The notes beneath the pieces were generated by a model. That model worked only from the letters and a program-made list of their open reading frames with translations. It did no database searches and was not told the DNA's origin. The translations under genes and the position numbers were made by a program. A DNA stretch of 64,000 bases from Rhodococcus rhodochrous (GTDB lineage: Bacteria; Actinomycetota; Actinomycetes; Mycobacteriales; Mycobacteriaceae), in the NCBI RefSeq assembly GCF_900187265.1, contig NZ_LT906450.1, positions 1,045,444 through 1,109,443 of the forward strand, given 5' to 3'. This document shows, one piece after another, positions 17,599 to 25,822 of the stretch; the first letter of the stretch is position 1, and the number at the start of each line of letters is the position of its first letter.

Positions 17599-17623
17599 AA
17601 ATTCGCATCGCGGATGACAATTT
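17599..17623. promoter_or_regulatory. candidate NsrR operator (nsrR-hmp promoter)
   Basis: AAATTCGCATC (17599-17609) and GATGACAATTT (17613-17623) are inverted repeats matching at 9 of 11 positions around GCG. The CATC...GATG core resembles NsrR sites. It lies 15 nt before the nsrR start, and none occurs directly before hmp, so it would control the whole operon. Confidence 0.6.
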
Positions 17624-17677
17624 AATGTGACGCAGATCGCTGTGGTCGGAATGCATTGCGAACAAAGGAATCTCGAC

Positions 17678-17697
17678 TCGATGACCAAAGTCCGTAT
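17678..17697 (+). promoter_or_regulatory. candidate DosR/DevR box upstream of universal stress gene
   Basis: The 20-mer centred on GACCAAAGTCC matches 13 of 20 positions of the mycobacterial DosR consensus TTSGGGACTWWAGTCCCSAA. It lies about 43 nt upstream of the likely leaderless start at 17731, where DosR normally activates. A -10 like TAGCCT is at 17718-17723. Confidence 0.5.
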
Positions 17698-17730
17698 CCG
17701 GGCGTACCGGATCGGGCTAGCCTCACGGTT

Positions 17731-18639
17731 GTGAAACCTCTCGGTGAAGCACCCCGCGACCACAACCACGTGACCGTCGGTGTGGACGGTTCCCCGGCCT
17801 CCGAGCGGGCGGTGAGATGGGCGGCGGCCACCGCAGCCGGCCGGAAGATCTCCCTGCATCTCGTCCACGCGGTGGACTTCGCACCCTCCGGCTGGACGAA
17901 ACTTCCCTTCTTCCGTCCCTCGCAGGTCTTCGAGTGGAGCGAGGTCGAAGCCCAGGCGCTCCTGCAGGAGGCCGCGGAGACAGCCGAGGCGGTCGCGCCG
18001 GATCTCGAGATCACCGCCGAACTCGCCCTCACCGGCAGTGCCAAGTGGCTCGTCGAGCTGTCCCGCACGTCGCGGATGATCGTTCTCGGCGCCACCGGCA
18101 GCACCAAGCTGGGGGAGGCGTTCCTCGGTTCCACCCCGGTCTCCGTCGCCGGTCACGCCGAATGCCCGGTCGTCGTGGTGCGGGGACCGGAAGGGTCCGT
18201 CCCCGACGAGCGACCCGTCGTCGTCGGCGTGGACGGCAGCCCCGCGAGCCGCCACGCGGTCGACCTGGCGTTCGAGGAGGCGTCCTGGCGCAGGGTCGAC
18301 CTCGTCGCCGTCCACGTCTGGAGCGACCTGAAGGTCGGGGAGATCGACGAGTCGCCCCTCGACTTCGATCCCCGCGCGTTCGAGGAATACGAGCACTCAC
18401 TGCTGTCCGAGTGCCTCGCAGGCTACGGCGAGCGCTATCCGGACGTGACGGTGCACCGCAAGGTCTACGTCGACGGTCCCCGCGCCCACCTGCGGTCCTG
18501 GAGCGGGAAAGCCCAGCTCGTGGTGGTCGGTACCCGAGGCAGGGGCGGCTTCAAGGGGATGGTGCTCGGCTCCACCGGAAACGCACTCATGCGCGAGGCG
18601 CACTGCCCGGTGATGGTGGTGCGACCGGTCACCTCCTGA
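17731..18639 (+). CDS. universal stress protein, two tandem Usp domains
   Basis: A 302-residue protein with two Usp folds (about 12-150 and 160-300). Each carries the ATP-binding G-x2-G-x9-G(S/T) pattern: GATGSTKLGEAFLGST and GTRGRGGFKGMVLGST. Tandem Usp proteins of this type belong to the hypoxia/NO dormancy regulon of M. tuberculosis. GTG 17731 is chosen because it begins the domain and has a -10-like TAGCCT 7 nt upstream (leaderless). A candidate DosR box precedes it. It is divergent from nsrR. Confidence 0.88.
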   Translation: MKPLGEAPRDHNHVTVGVDGSPASERAVRWAAATAAGRKISLHLVHAVDFAPSGWTKLPFFRPSQVFEWSEVEAQALLQEAAETAEAVAPDLEITAELALTGSAKWLVELSRTSRMIVLGATGSTKLGEAFLGSTPVSVAGHAECPVVVVRGPEGSVPDERPVVVGVDGSPASRHAVDLAFEEASWRRVDLVAVHVWSDLKVGEIDESPLDFDPRAFEEYEHSLLSECLAGYGERYPDVTVHRKVYVDGPRAHLRSWSGKAQLVVVGTRGRGGFKGMVLGSTGNALMREAHCPVMVVRPVTS

Positions 18640-18649
18640 CGGCGGTAGT

Positions 18650-18683
18650 GTTCGGGGGCACGTGGACGAACGCGCCCCCGAAC
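18650..18683. terminator. hairpin after the first universal stress gene
   Basis: GTTCGGGGGC (18650-18659) and GCCCCCGAAC (18674-18683) are perfect 10-bp inverted repeats with a 14-nt loop, between the stress gene stop (18639) and the oxidoreductase start (18714). It could terminate or partly attenuate the transcript. Confidence 0.6.
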
Positions 18684-18713
18684 GGGGGTGTGCAGCAGGA
18701 ACGAAGGTGGCGC

Positions 18714-19754
18714 ATGCGCATCGGAATGGGACTGAACTACAGCGGAGGTTTCGCGGAGACCGCGGCGGAGGTGGCCGACCTGGAGAAGGCCGGCCTCGAC
18801 ATCGTGTTCGTGCCCGAGGCCTATTCGTTCGATGCGGTGAGCCAGCTCGGCTACCTCGCGGCGAAGACCTCCCGCGTCGAGCTCGCCTCCGGCATCCTCC
18901 AGTTGTTCACCCGGACACCGACGCTCACCGCCATGACGGCGGCCGGCCTGGACTTCGTCTCCGACGGCCGCTTCGTGCTCGGTATCGGCGCCTCCGGCCC
19001 CCAGGTCATCGAGGGTTTCCACGGCGTTCCCTACAACGCGCCGCTGGGTCGCACGCGCGAGATCGTCGACATCTGCCGCCAGGTGTGGCGTCGCGAGAAG
19101 GTCGAGCACCAGGGCAAGCACTACCAGATCCCGCTGCCGGCAGAGCGCGGCACCGGTCTCGGCAAGCCGCTGAAGATCATCAACAAGCCTGTGCGTGAGC
19201 GCATCCCGATCATCATTGCCTCGCTCGGCCCGAAGAACGTCGAGATGACCGCCGAGATCGCCGAGGGCTGGCAGCCGCTGTTCTACTACCCGGAGAAGGC
19301 CACCGAGGTGTGGGGCGAATCGATCGCCAAGGGCAAGGCCAAGCGCGATCCGGCACTCGGCGACCTGCAGATCTACGCCCAGACCCCGCTCGCGATCGGC
19401 GACGACGTCGACCACATGCTCGACTGGGTCCGCCCCATGGTCGCGCTCTACGTCGGCGGCATGGGTGCCAAGGGCAAGAACTTCTACAACGACCTCGCGA
19501 TCCGCTACGGCTACGCGAAGGAAGCCGAGACCATCCAGGAGCTGTACCTGGCCGGCAAGAAGGAGGAAGCGGCCGCGGCGGTGCCTACCGAACTGCTCCG
19601 CTCGATCTCCCTGATCGGCTCGGAGGGCTTCGTGCGCGAGCGTGTCGCGGCCTTCGCGGAGGCCGGGGTCACCACTCTCAACGTCACCCCCTTCGCGGCC
19701 GACACCGCAGGTCGCGTGCGACTGATCGAACAGCTGCGGCAGATCTGCGGCTGA
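18714..19754 (+). CDS. F420-dependent LLM-class oxidoreductase (Rv3520c type)
   Basis: A 346-residue luciferase-like TIM-barrel enzyme. The N terminus RIGMGLNYSGGF, the FVSDGRFVLGIGASGPQVIEGFHG segment (about 80-105) with its cofactor-binding Gly run, and the C-terminal GSEGFVRERVAAFAEAGVTTLNV fit the F420-binding LLM family that includes M. tuberculosis Rv3520c. The substrate is unknown. It sits between two universal stress genes, 25 nt before the second, in a probable stress operon. ATG 18714 is preceded by GAAGGTGG. Confidence 0.88.
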   Translation: MRIGMGLNYSGGFAETAAEVADLEKAGLDIVFVPEAYSFDAVSQLGYLAAKTSRVELASGILQLFTRTPTLTAMTAAGLDFVSDGRFVLGIGASGPQVIEGFHGVPYNAPLGRTREIVDICRQVWRREKVEHQGKHYQIPLPAERGTGLGKPLKIINKPVRERIPIIIASLGPKNVEMTAEIAEGWQPLFYYPEKATEVWGESIAKGKAKRDPALGDLQIYAQTPLAIGDDVDHMLDWVRPMVALYVGGMGAKGKNFYNDLAIRYGYAKEAETIQELYLAGKKEEAAAAVPTELLRSISLIGSEGFVRERVAAFAEAGVTTLNVTPFAADTAGRVRLIEQLRQICG

Positions 19755-19779
19755 CCCACCGAGAAAGGTTCCGCGTGCG

Positions 19780-20691
19780 ATGACCGAGAACAAGCCGATC
19801 GTCGTGGCCGTCGACGGATCCGACGCGTCCACGACCGCAGTGAACTGGGCGGCACGGGCGGCTGCGATCCGCGGCCTGCCGTTGCGCATCGTCACCGTCG
19901 TGCACATCCCCGCCTTCTACTACTCCGAGCCCTACCTCGCGCAGAGTTTCCACGAGGAGATGAAGGCGACGGCCTGTGACCGGCTCGACAATGCGGCCGT
20001 GCTCGCCCGGCAGATCATCGACGAGAACCGTCACGGAAACGTCGAGGTCACCACCGCGCAGCTCGAAGGCAAGGTCGTTCCCACGCTCATCGCGGAGGCC
20101 GAGCGCGCCGACCGGCTCGTCGTCGGATCGCGCGGTCTCGGTGAGGTGAAGGGCCTGCTCGCCGGTTCGGTCTCCACAGCGGTCGTCTCGCACGCGACGG
20201 CGCCCGTCGTCGTGGTGCGGGGCCGCACGCTCGACGGTGCGCCGCCGGCGGAGGGGCCCGTCGTGGTCGGTGTCGACGGATCGGTCTCGTGCCGCGACGC
20301 GGTGGAGGTCGCGTTCGAGGAGGCCTCCGCACGCGGCGCGACACTCGTCGCGGTGAACGTGTGGAGCGACGTCAGCGTCCAGCCCTCGCTCGGAGCGGTC
20401 CCCGAGGACCCGCACTGGAGCCGGATCCAGACCGGTGAGGAGATCGTGCTCGCCGAACGTCTCGCCGGTTACCAGGAGCGGTACCCGGACGTCACCGTCG
20501 AACGGGTCGTCGCCCGCGACCGGCCGGTGCGGGTGCTCAGCGAATATGCAGAGGCCGCACAGCTTCTCGTGGTCGGAACCCGCGGACGTGGCGGATTCAA
20601 GGGACTGCTGCTCGGATCCACGAGCAACGCGCTGATCCAGACCGCGGACTGCCCGGTCCTCGTCGTCCGGTCGAAGGAGACCGAGGACTGA
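19780..20691 (+). CDS. universal stress protein, two tandem Usp domains
   Basis: A 303-residue tandem Usp protein. Domain 1 (5-150) has GSRGLGEVKGLLAGSV and domain 2 (160-300) has GTRGRGGFKGLLLGST, both fitting the ATP-binding pattern. It is a diverged paralogue of the protein at 17731: the C-terminal GTRGRGGFKG region is nearly identical, the N-terminal halves less so. It follows the F420 oxidoreductase by 25 nt, with GAGAAAGG upstream of the ATG region, so it is probably co-transcribed. Confidence 0.9.
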   Translation: MTENKPIVVAVDGSDASTTAVNWAARAAAIRGLPLRIVTVVHIPAFYYSEPYLAQSFHEEMKATACDRLDNAAVLARQIIDENRHGNVEVTTAQLEGKVVPTLIAEAERADRLVVGSRGLGEVKGLLAGSVSTAVVSHATAPVVVVRGRTLDGAPPAEGPVVVGVDGSVSCRDAVEVAFEEASARGATLVAVNVWSDVSVQPSLGAVPEDPHWSRIQTGEEIVLAERLAGYQERYPDVTVERVVARDRPVRVLSEYAEAAQLLVVGTRGRGGFKGLLLGSTSNALIQTADCPVLVVRSKETED

Positions 20692-20733
20692 TCCCGGGTG
20701 GGGATCGATCCGGCGGAGGAGCGATGCGGGGCG

Positions 20734-20997
20734 TCACCCGAAGTCGTCGACGCCCCGCTCGCGTAGTTCCCGCCACGCGTCGGCCGGATGCACGCCCCGG
20801 CTGATGGCCCTGTTCTCGATGAGCACCCCGAGCATCTGCGAGAGTACGAACGCGACGTCCTCGACGCGTCCGCACTCGTAGCGGGCGGCCAGCCACCCGG
20901 AGACGTTGCCGGCCTTGGCGGCCTGCGCCATGTCCAGGGCCGTGTGGAACAACTCGCGGGTCGGATCGTCGATCGGATCCTCGGTCGGTGCGCTCAT
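20734..20997 (-). CDS. small conserved protein of the DevR-region operon
   Basis: An 87-residue soluble, acidic, mainly helical protein (DPTRELFHTALDMAQAAKAG, then YECGRVEDVAFVLSQMLGVLIENRAISRG). I recognise no domain. It starts 23 nt after the nitroreductase stop, on the same strand, with a GAGGTGA Shine-Dalgarno before ATG 20997, so the two form an operon. The context suggests a hypoxia-induced role. Confidence 0.75.
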   Translation of the reverse strand: MSAPTEDPIDDPTRELFHTALDMAQAAKAGNVSGWLAARYECGRVEDVAFVLSQMLGVLIENRAISRGVHPADAWRELRERGVDDFG

Positions 20998-21020
20998 CGT
21001 CACCTCGATCTTTCTTCTCG

Positions 21021-21977
21021 TCAGAAACCTACGCGCAGGATCACCAGCGGCACGACCGGCAGGTCGAGCATCTCCGCCAGGCGCGAGCCGGTGTCCTCGA
21101 CCCGCAGGGGATGCGTGATGACCGACGCCGACAGTCGCGCATCGATGGCCGCGAGCCAGCACCGCTCCACCGCCGCGCCCACCCGGACCAGATCGGCCGG
21201 CGATGTCGACGGTGCGGAGAACAGCAGCACCGATTCGCGCGCGATCGCCGCTGCCAGCGCATCGACGTCGGGAAGTCCCGTGGTGACCATGGCCTCGCCG
21301 GCCGCACCGTGTTCGTCGAGGGTCGCGCTCCAGGTGGCGACCACCTCGGCGTTGCCGCGCGGCTGCCAGTGGGAGGTCCACGAGAACATCTCCCGCTGGT
21401 AGTGCGGATGACGTCGGCGGGCCTCCGCCGCGTAGGCGAGCACCTGGGCCAGGGCGACGGCCTCGTCGGCGGCGAGCAGGCGCACGTCGACGTCGGGTAT
21501 CTCACCGGCCGCGGCGACGACGTCGGCGAGGGTCTCCGTCGGCACCGGGATGTCGGTGAACGATTCGCGGTGGCTGCGCCGATGCGAGATGGCGGCGTAC
21601 AACCGCAGGTCGCGGCTGCTCGGGGTGCCCGGGCCGAGCGTCTCGATCCGGGCGATGAGGTCGGGCCGCTGCGGATCGGGCAGCACGGAGGTACGCGAGC
21701 GGTTGCCGAGGACCCGGATCGCGAGCTCGAGATTCGCGAGGGCCGCGCCGCACGAGATCAACCGGTCGACGCGCAGCGGGTCCGGACCCGGCTCGGCGAA
21801 CTCGAGACGTTCCTCCAGTTCGGCGCTGTGATCGGGCAGGCGCAGATTCCACGGTTGCGTGTCGTGCACCGATGGTGCCTCCACTACCGCACGCGCAATG
21901 ATCTCGGTGTCACCGAGCGACCAGGTTCCGGCATCGACAGTCACGACATCCTCCTCGTCGGCTCGTTCGTCCCACAT
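21021..21977 (-). CDS. Acg-type nitroreductase-family protein
   Basis: A 318-residue flavoprotein-like member of the Acg family (M. tuberculosis Rv2032/Rv3131 type), with two nitroreductase half-domains in one chain. Visible features are [20 protein letters not shown] near residue 30 (the FMN-binding start), [15 protein letters not shown] (about 150) and [25 protein letters not shown] near the end. Acg proteins are DosR targets thought to sequester or use flavin. ATG 21977 ([10 protein letters not shown]) follows AGAGGTGG. A candidate DosR box lies 46-65 nt upstream. Confidence 0.85.
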   Translation of the reverse strand: MWDERADEEDVVTVDAGTWSLGDTEIIARAVVEAPSVHDTQPWNLRLPDHSAELEERLEFAEPGPDPLRVDRLISCGAALANLELAIRVLGNRSRTSVLPDPQRPDLIARIETLGPGTPSSRDLRLYAAISHRRSHRESFTDIPVPTETLADVVAAAGEIPDVDVRLLAADEAVALAQVLAYAAEARRRHPHYQREMFSWTSHWQPRGNAEVVATWSATLDEHGAAGEAMVTTGLPDVDALAAAIARESVLLFSAPSTSPADLVRVGAAVERCWLAAIDARLSASVITHPLRVEDTGSRLAEMLDLPVVPLVILRVGF

Positions 21978-22022
21978 GTCCACCTCTGCTCCTTCAGCGT
22001 CTCCCGAGCGGCGCCCGCGGGG

Positions 22023-22042
22023 CAGGGGGAGAAGGTCCCCAG
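22023..22042 (-). promoter_or_regulatory. candidate DosR/DevR box, acg-devR intergenic region
   Basis: Read on the minus strand, the 20-mer beginning CTGGGGACCTT matches 13 of 20 positions of the DosR consensus, with an intact GGGAC half and a weaker second half. It is placed to activate the nitroreductase operon. Two direct GGGAC copies 11 bp apart (22088-22092, 22099-22103) lie closer to devR. Confidence 0.45.
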
Positions 22043-22128
22043 ATGGGTGTCGAACGGCCCCGAGGACGTGGGTATCGCGGTACACCTGGGACAATGACGG
22101 GACAGGATGTCAACGAAAGGTGCCCGAG

Positions 22129-22776
22129 ATGACCCGCGTGTTCCTCGTCGACGACCACGAAATCGTGCGGCGCGGCCTGGTGGATCTGCTGAGCAGCGTG
22201 CCCGACTTCACCGTCGTCGGTGAGGCCGCATCGGTGGGCGAGGCCCTGGCCCGTGTGCCCGAGAGCGGCGCCGACGTCGCGGTGCTCGACGTGCGGCTCC
22301 CCGACGGCAACGGTGTCGAACTGTGCCGCGAGCTGCGCAACCGCATGCCGGGCCTGCGCGCCCTGATGCTCACCTCCTACGCCGACGACGAGGCGCTCTT
22401 CGACGCGATCATGGCCGGTGCCTCCGGATTCGTGCTCAAGCAGATCCTCGGCACCGACCTCGTCTCGGCGATCCGCACTGTCGGTGAGGGCGGCTCGCTG
22501 CTCGACAGCCGCGCCACCGCCGCCCTCATGGAACGGATCCGGGCGTCGCGCACGGCCGATCCGCTCGCCGAGCTGTCGGAGCAGGAACGCGCCGTCTTCG
22601 AGCTCATCGGCGAGGGGCTGACCAACCGGGAGATCGCCGAACGACTGTTCCTCGCGGAGAAGACCGTGAAGAACTACGTCTCGCGACTGCTGGCGAAGCT
22701 CGGCATGCAGCGCCGCACGCAGGCCGCAGTGCTCGCCACCGAGTTGCGCAACGAGCGCGGCAAGTCGACGTCCTGA
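22129..22776 (+). CDS. devR: dormancy/hypoxia response regulator DevR (DosR)
   Basis: A 215-residue NarL-family regulator, nearly the length of M. tuberculosis DosR (217) and very similar along its whole length: [19 protein letters not shown] at the start, Asp54 in [11 protein letters not shown] as phospho-acceptor, Thr in LTSY, and a LuxR-type HTH with [20 protein letters not shown], the DNA-contacting helix. It should activate the neighbouring stress genes under hypoxia or NO. It is divergent from the Acg operon. Unusually, its kinase lies convergently at its 3' end, with 4 nt between the stop codons. Confidence 0.95.
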   Translation: MTRVFLVDDHEIVRRGLVDLLSSVPDFTVVGEAASVGEALARVPESGADVAVLDVRLPDGNGVELCRELRNRMPGLRALMLTSYADDEALFDAIMAGASGFVLKQILGTDLVSAIRTVGEGGSLLDSRATAALMERIRASRTADPLAELSEQERAVFELIGEGLTNREIAERLFLAEKTVKNYVSRLLAKLGMQRRTQAAVLATELRNERGKSTS

Positions 22777-22780
22777 CCCG

Positions 22781-24439
22781 TCAGAGCGGGACGGTCCACA
22801 GCACCCGGGTGCCGCGCGGCTGGGCCGGGCCGATCTCGCACGACCCGCCGCACTGCACGGCACGTCGCTCGAGATTCGCCAGGCCGCTGCGGCGAGGCGT
22901 GTCGGGTAGCCCCGTGCCGTCGTCGAGGATCTCGATCCGGAAGTCGTCCTGAACCGAGACCGACACCGAGATGTTGTCGGACTGCGAATGGCGCAGTGCG
23001 TTGCTCAGCCCTTCGCGGAGCACGGCCTCGGCATGCGGGTGGATGCGCATCGGCACCAGCGTGTCGATGGGACCGACGAACTGCACGTTGGGTGCCACCG
23101 CGGAGTGGATGCTCAGATCGCCCACGACGTCCAGCAACCTCCGGCGCAGGCTGTTCGACGCCGCCGCGCCGGTGGTGTGCAGATCGAAGATGGTCGTGCG
23201 GATCTCGCGCACCGTCCGGTCGAGTTGCTCGATCGCATGGCGGATCACCTCCACCACGCGTGCGGTGTCCGCCCCGTCGGCGGTCGCGCTCTGCAGGCTC
23301 ATACCGGTGGCGAACAGGCGCTGGATGACGTTGTCGTGCAGGTCCTGTGCAATGCGGTCACGGTCGGCAAGCACGTCGAGCAACCGCTTCTTGCGTTGCT
23401 GTTCGGCGAACTCGAGGGCCACGGCCGCGAGGTTCGCCATGGATTCGAAGCGGGCAACGTCCTCGTCGTCCCACGGTTCGGTACCGGCCTCGCGGGTCGC
23501 GACGAGCACGCCCGTGACCGTCGACGTCGCCGACAGCGGCAGCACCACCGCGTGGCCCTCGTCGCCCTGCTCCATCGGTGGCAGTCCCTCGAGGGTGTCG
23601 AGGTGCATCGCCTGCCGGCTCTTGAGTGCTTTCTGCACAGGCGATCCGGTGAGATCGAAACGCTTGTCCTTCCCGCACGGCACCGCGGGGGACGCGGACT
23701 GCAGGCGACCGTGATGTCCGTCGACGAGCACCACATAGGCGCCCGAGCACCGGGCGAGTTCGCGGACCTGGCCGGTGAGCATCGACAACGTCTCGTCCAC
23801 CGACCCGCCCATCAGCAGCCGGGAGTTGATGGATGCCATTGCGGTGAGCCATCTCTCGCGGGCGAGGGAGCCCTCGAACAGGCGCGCGTTCTCGACGGCC
23901 ACGCCGGCGGACATCGCGAGCACCTTGAGGATCACCTCGTCCTCTTCGGTGAACTCGGGTGCGCCCAGTTTCTCGGTGAGGTAGATGCTGCCGAAAACCT
24001 TGCCGCGCACCATGATCGGAGTTCCGAGGAAGCTCTTCATGGGCGGATGGTTGGGCGGGAAACCGATGGAGGCGGGATGCTTCGACAGGTCGGCGAGGCG
24101 GACCGGCCGGGGATCGTTGATGAGCAGACCGAGGATGCCCCGGCCCTCGGGCAGGTGTCCCATCACCTCGCGCTGCGTCGGATTGATCCCAACGTACACG
24201 AACTCCGACAGGCCACCGTCGGCGGCGCGCACGCCGAGAGCACCGTAGCGGGCGTCGAGGAGAGCGGTCGCGGCGGAGACGATGCGCTGGAGCATGGAGT
24301 CGAGCTCGAGACCCGATCCCACGACGAGCACCGCTTCGAGCAGGCCGCGCAGGGTCGTCGGGGCGTCGACGGAATCGTCGAGCCGGTCGCGCAGCTCGGC
24401 GAGCAGCGTGTCGATGGCGACATCGGTGGGTTCGATCAT
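22781..24439 (-). CDS. devS: heme GAF sensor histidine kinase DevS (DosS)-like
   Basis: A 552-residue soluble kinase: GAF-A (about 35-190), GAF-B (about 205-345), then dimerisation and ATPase domains. His131 in GFPPNHPPMKSFLG aligns with the proximal heme ligand His149 of M. tuberculosis DosS. The H-box DRIAQDLHDNVIQRLF holds His368, the N box is REGLSNALRHS, and the G box ILDDGTGLPD. It should sense O2/NO/CO and phosphorylate DevR. It is not in the devR operon: it faces devR tail to tail and is coupled to an upstream hydrolase by an ATGA overlap (24436-24439). Confidence 0.93.
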   Translation of the reverse strand: MIEPTDVAIDTLLAELRDRLDDSVDAPTTLRGLLEAVLVVGSGLELDSMLQRIVSAATALLDARYGALGVRAADGGLSEFVYVGINPTQREVMGHLPEGRGILGLLINDPRPVRLADLSKHPASIGFPPNHPPMKSFLGTPIMVRGKVFGSIYLTEKLGAPEFTEEDEVILKVLAMSAGVAVENARLFEGSLARERWLTAMASINSRLLMGGSVDETLSMLTGQVRELARCSGAYVVLVDGHHGRLQSASPAVPCGKDKRFDLTGSPVQKALKSRQAMHLDTLEGLPPMEQGDEGHAVVLPLSATSTVTGVLVATREAGTEPWDDEDVARFESMANLAAVALEFAEQQRKKRLLDVLADRDRIAQDLHDNVIQRLFATGMSLQSATADGADTARVVEVIRHAIEQLDRTVREIRTTIFDLHTTGAAASNSLRRRLLDVVGDLSIHSAVAPNVQFVGPIDTLVPMRIHPHAEAVLREGLSNALRHSQSDNISVSVSVQDDFRIEILDDGTGLPDTPRRSGLANLERRAVQCGGSCEIGPAQPRGTRVLWTVPL

Positions 24440-25083
24440 GACTTCTTCTCTTCCAGCAGGTGCAGCGCGGCGGCTACGGCGGATTCCGAGGGATCCGTCT
24501 TCGCGCGGCTCAGGTCGTGCGCGGCCCCGGTGACCTCGACGAGGGTCGTGGCCGCGGGCAGGAGGCCGAGTGCCTCCCGCAGTTCGTCGAAGGTACCGAA
24601 GGGATCGCGGTCGCCGTGGACGAACACCGTGGGCATCGAGATCTTCGGCAGGTGCTCGGTGCGCAACTTCTCCGGCTTGCCCGGCGGATGGAGGGGATAG
24701 GACAGCAGGACGAGGGCGTCGGCGATGCCCGGTTCGTCGGCCGCGAGCATCGACGTCTGCCGGCCACCGTAGGAGACACCACCGAGCAACAGGGGTCCGG
24801 ACACACGGTCGCGCAGCGCCGCGGCCGCGGCGGCCACGCCCTCGCGGTCCTCCGCGGCGCGGGACGGCTGCGGGGGCCCCTTGGGCTTGCGCCGGCGGAA
24901 CGGCAGGTCGTAGCGCAGGGCGAGGAAGCCGGCGTCGGCGAACCGGGAGCACATCAGCTGCAGGATCCGGGCGTCGCAATTGCCACCGGCGCCGTGCGTC
25001 AACGCGACGCCACCCCGCGGACTGCCCTCGGGAAGATGCAGGCGACCGGCCACGATGCCGGTGTCCAGCGGTTCGACACTCAC
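24436..25083 (-). CDS. alpha/beta hydrolase (TEX30/dienelactone-hydrolase-like)
   Basis: A 215-residue alpha/beta hydrolase. Near the N terminus, VALTHGAGGNCDARIL supplies the oxyanion region; GGVSYGGRQ gives nucleophile Ser104; VHGDRDPFG and TGAAHDLSR provide the likely Asp and His of the triad. The family resembles TEX30/KANSL3-like hydrolases with poorly known substrates. GTG 25083 (MSVEPLDTG) is the most sensible start. The stop overlaps the devS start, so the two proteins are made from one transcript; why a hydrolase is coupled to the oxygen sensor is unclear. Confidence 0.78.
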   Translation of the reverse strand: MSVEPLDTGIVAGRLHLPEGSPRGGVALTHGAGGNCDARILQLMCSRFADAGFLALRYDLPFRRRKPKGPPQPSRAAEDREGVAAAAAALRDRVSGPLLLGGVSYGGRQTSMLAADEPGIADALVLLSYPLHPPGKPEKLRTEHLPKISMPTVFVHGDRDPFGTFDELREALGLLPAATTLVEVTGAAHDLSRAKTDPSESAVAAALHLLEEKKS

Positions 25084-25165
25084 ACCGATACGGTAACCGC
25101 CGCGTAGGCGACGTTTCCGTACCCCTCCGTGATCCGCCGCAGGTGACCTGTGCTGCGGCGCCCGG

Positions 25166-25699
25166 CTACCGTCCGGCGGCCGCGCTGCGAGGGACGGGGC
25201 CGATGTCCGCGTGGCGGCCCGGCACGAGCGCAGCGTGTCGCCCACCCGGGCCGGGACCACGGCGCGCGGCCAGCGCGTCGGCGACGGCTCCGGTGACGAA
25301 GCCGTAGACGCTCTTGTGGAGGACGTCGATCGCCAGTTCCGAGCGGGGCCACGTCTGCGGCGGGGCTCCCACGCCGGTCGCGTTCTCGAGGATCTGGTCG
25401 TTGGTCAGACGGACGACGGTGAACTTCGACGATGCGAGCGGCCCCCGCAGGCCCACCTCGGCCATGACCGAACGCAGGACGCCGAGGGCGATGCCCTGCC
25501 CGAAGTGCATCGCCCAGTTCAGGGCGGTCGAGTGCTGCCCGGCCGATTCGGAGGCGCCCGTCAACCGTGCGAGTACGCGGCCCGGCACGTGGGAGTTCGG
25601 TCGCCCGGTGACGGCCTGCTCGATCTTCTCCCCGACGGTCATGGCGGCGACGCCGGCCGCACCGGCGACCAGGCCTTCCCACAGTGCGTTTCTCAGCAT
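25166..25699 (-). CDS. conserved membrane-associated protein, unknown function
   Basis: A 177-residue protein with two or three amphipathic or transmembrane helices (LWEGLVAGAAGVAAMTVGEKIEQ, then WAMHFGQGIALGVLRSVMAEVG, then VYGFVTGAVADALAA) and conserved-looking GRPNSHVPGRVLA. The pattern recalls DUF1440/YagU-type membrane proteins but I cannot assign it. It is divergent from the DUF2243 gene across a 123-nt region that contains two GGGCGGAGT copies (25747 and 25763). Confidence 0.68.
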   Translation of the reverse strand: MLRNALWEGLVAGAAGVAAMTVGEKIEQAVTGRPNSHVPGRVLARLTGASESAGQHSTALNWAMHFGQGIALGVLRSVMAEVGLRGPLASSKFTVVRLTNDQILENATGVGAPPQTWPRSELAIDVLHKSVYGFVTGAVADALAARRGPGPGGRHAALVPGRHADIGPVPRSAAAGR

Positions 25700-25822
25700 G
25701 AACGCTCGGGTACCCGCCGCGGGATCGGAACAACCCGTATTCCCGGGGCGGAGTTTCCCAGGGCGGAGTCCTGCGGACGGCACGGTGAAGAAGCGTCCTT
25801 CGGGCGAGACGGTGAGGGAGCG

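Noticed and set aside
17656-17730. Longer N terminus for the first universal stress protein
   Set aside because: The extension covers the putative DosR box and -10 region and has no Usp similarity.
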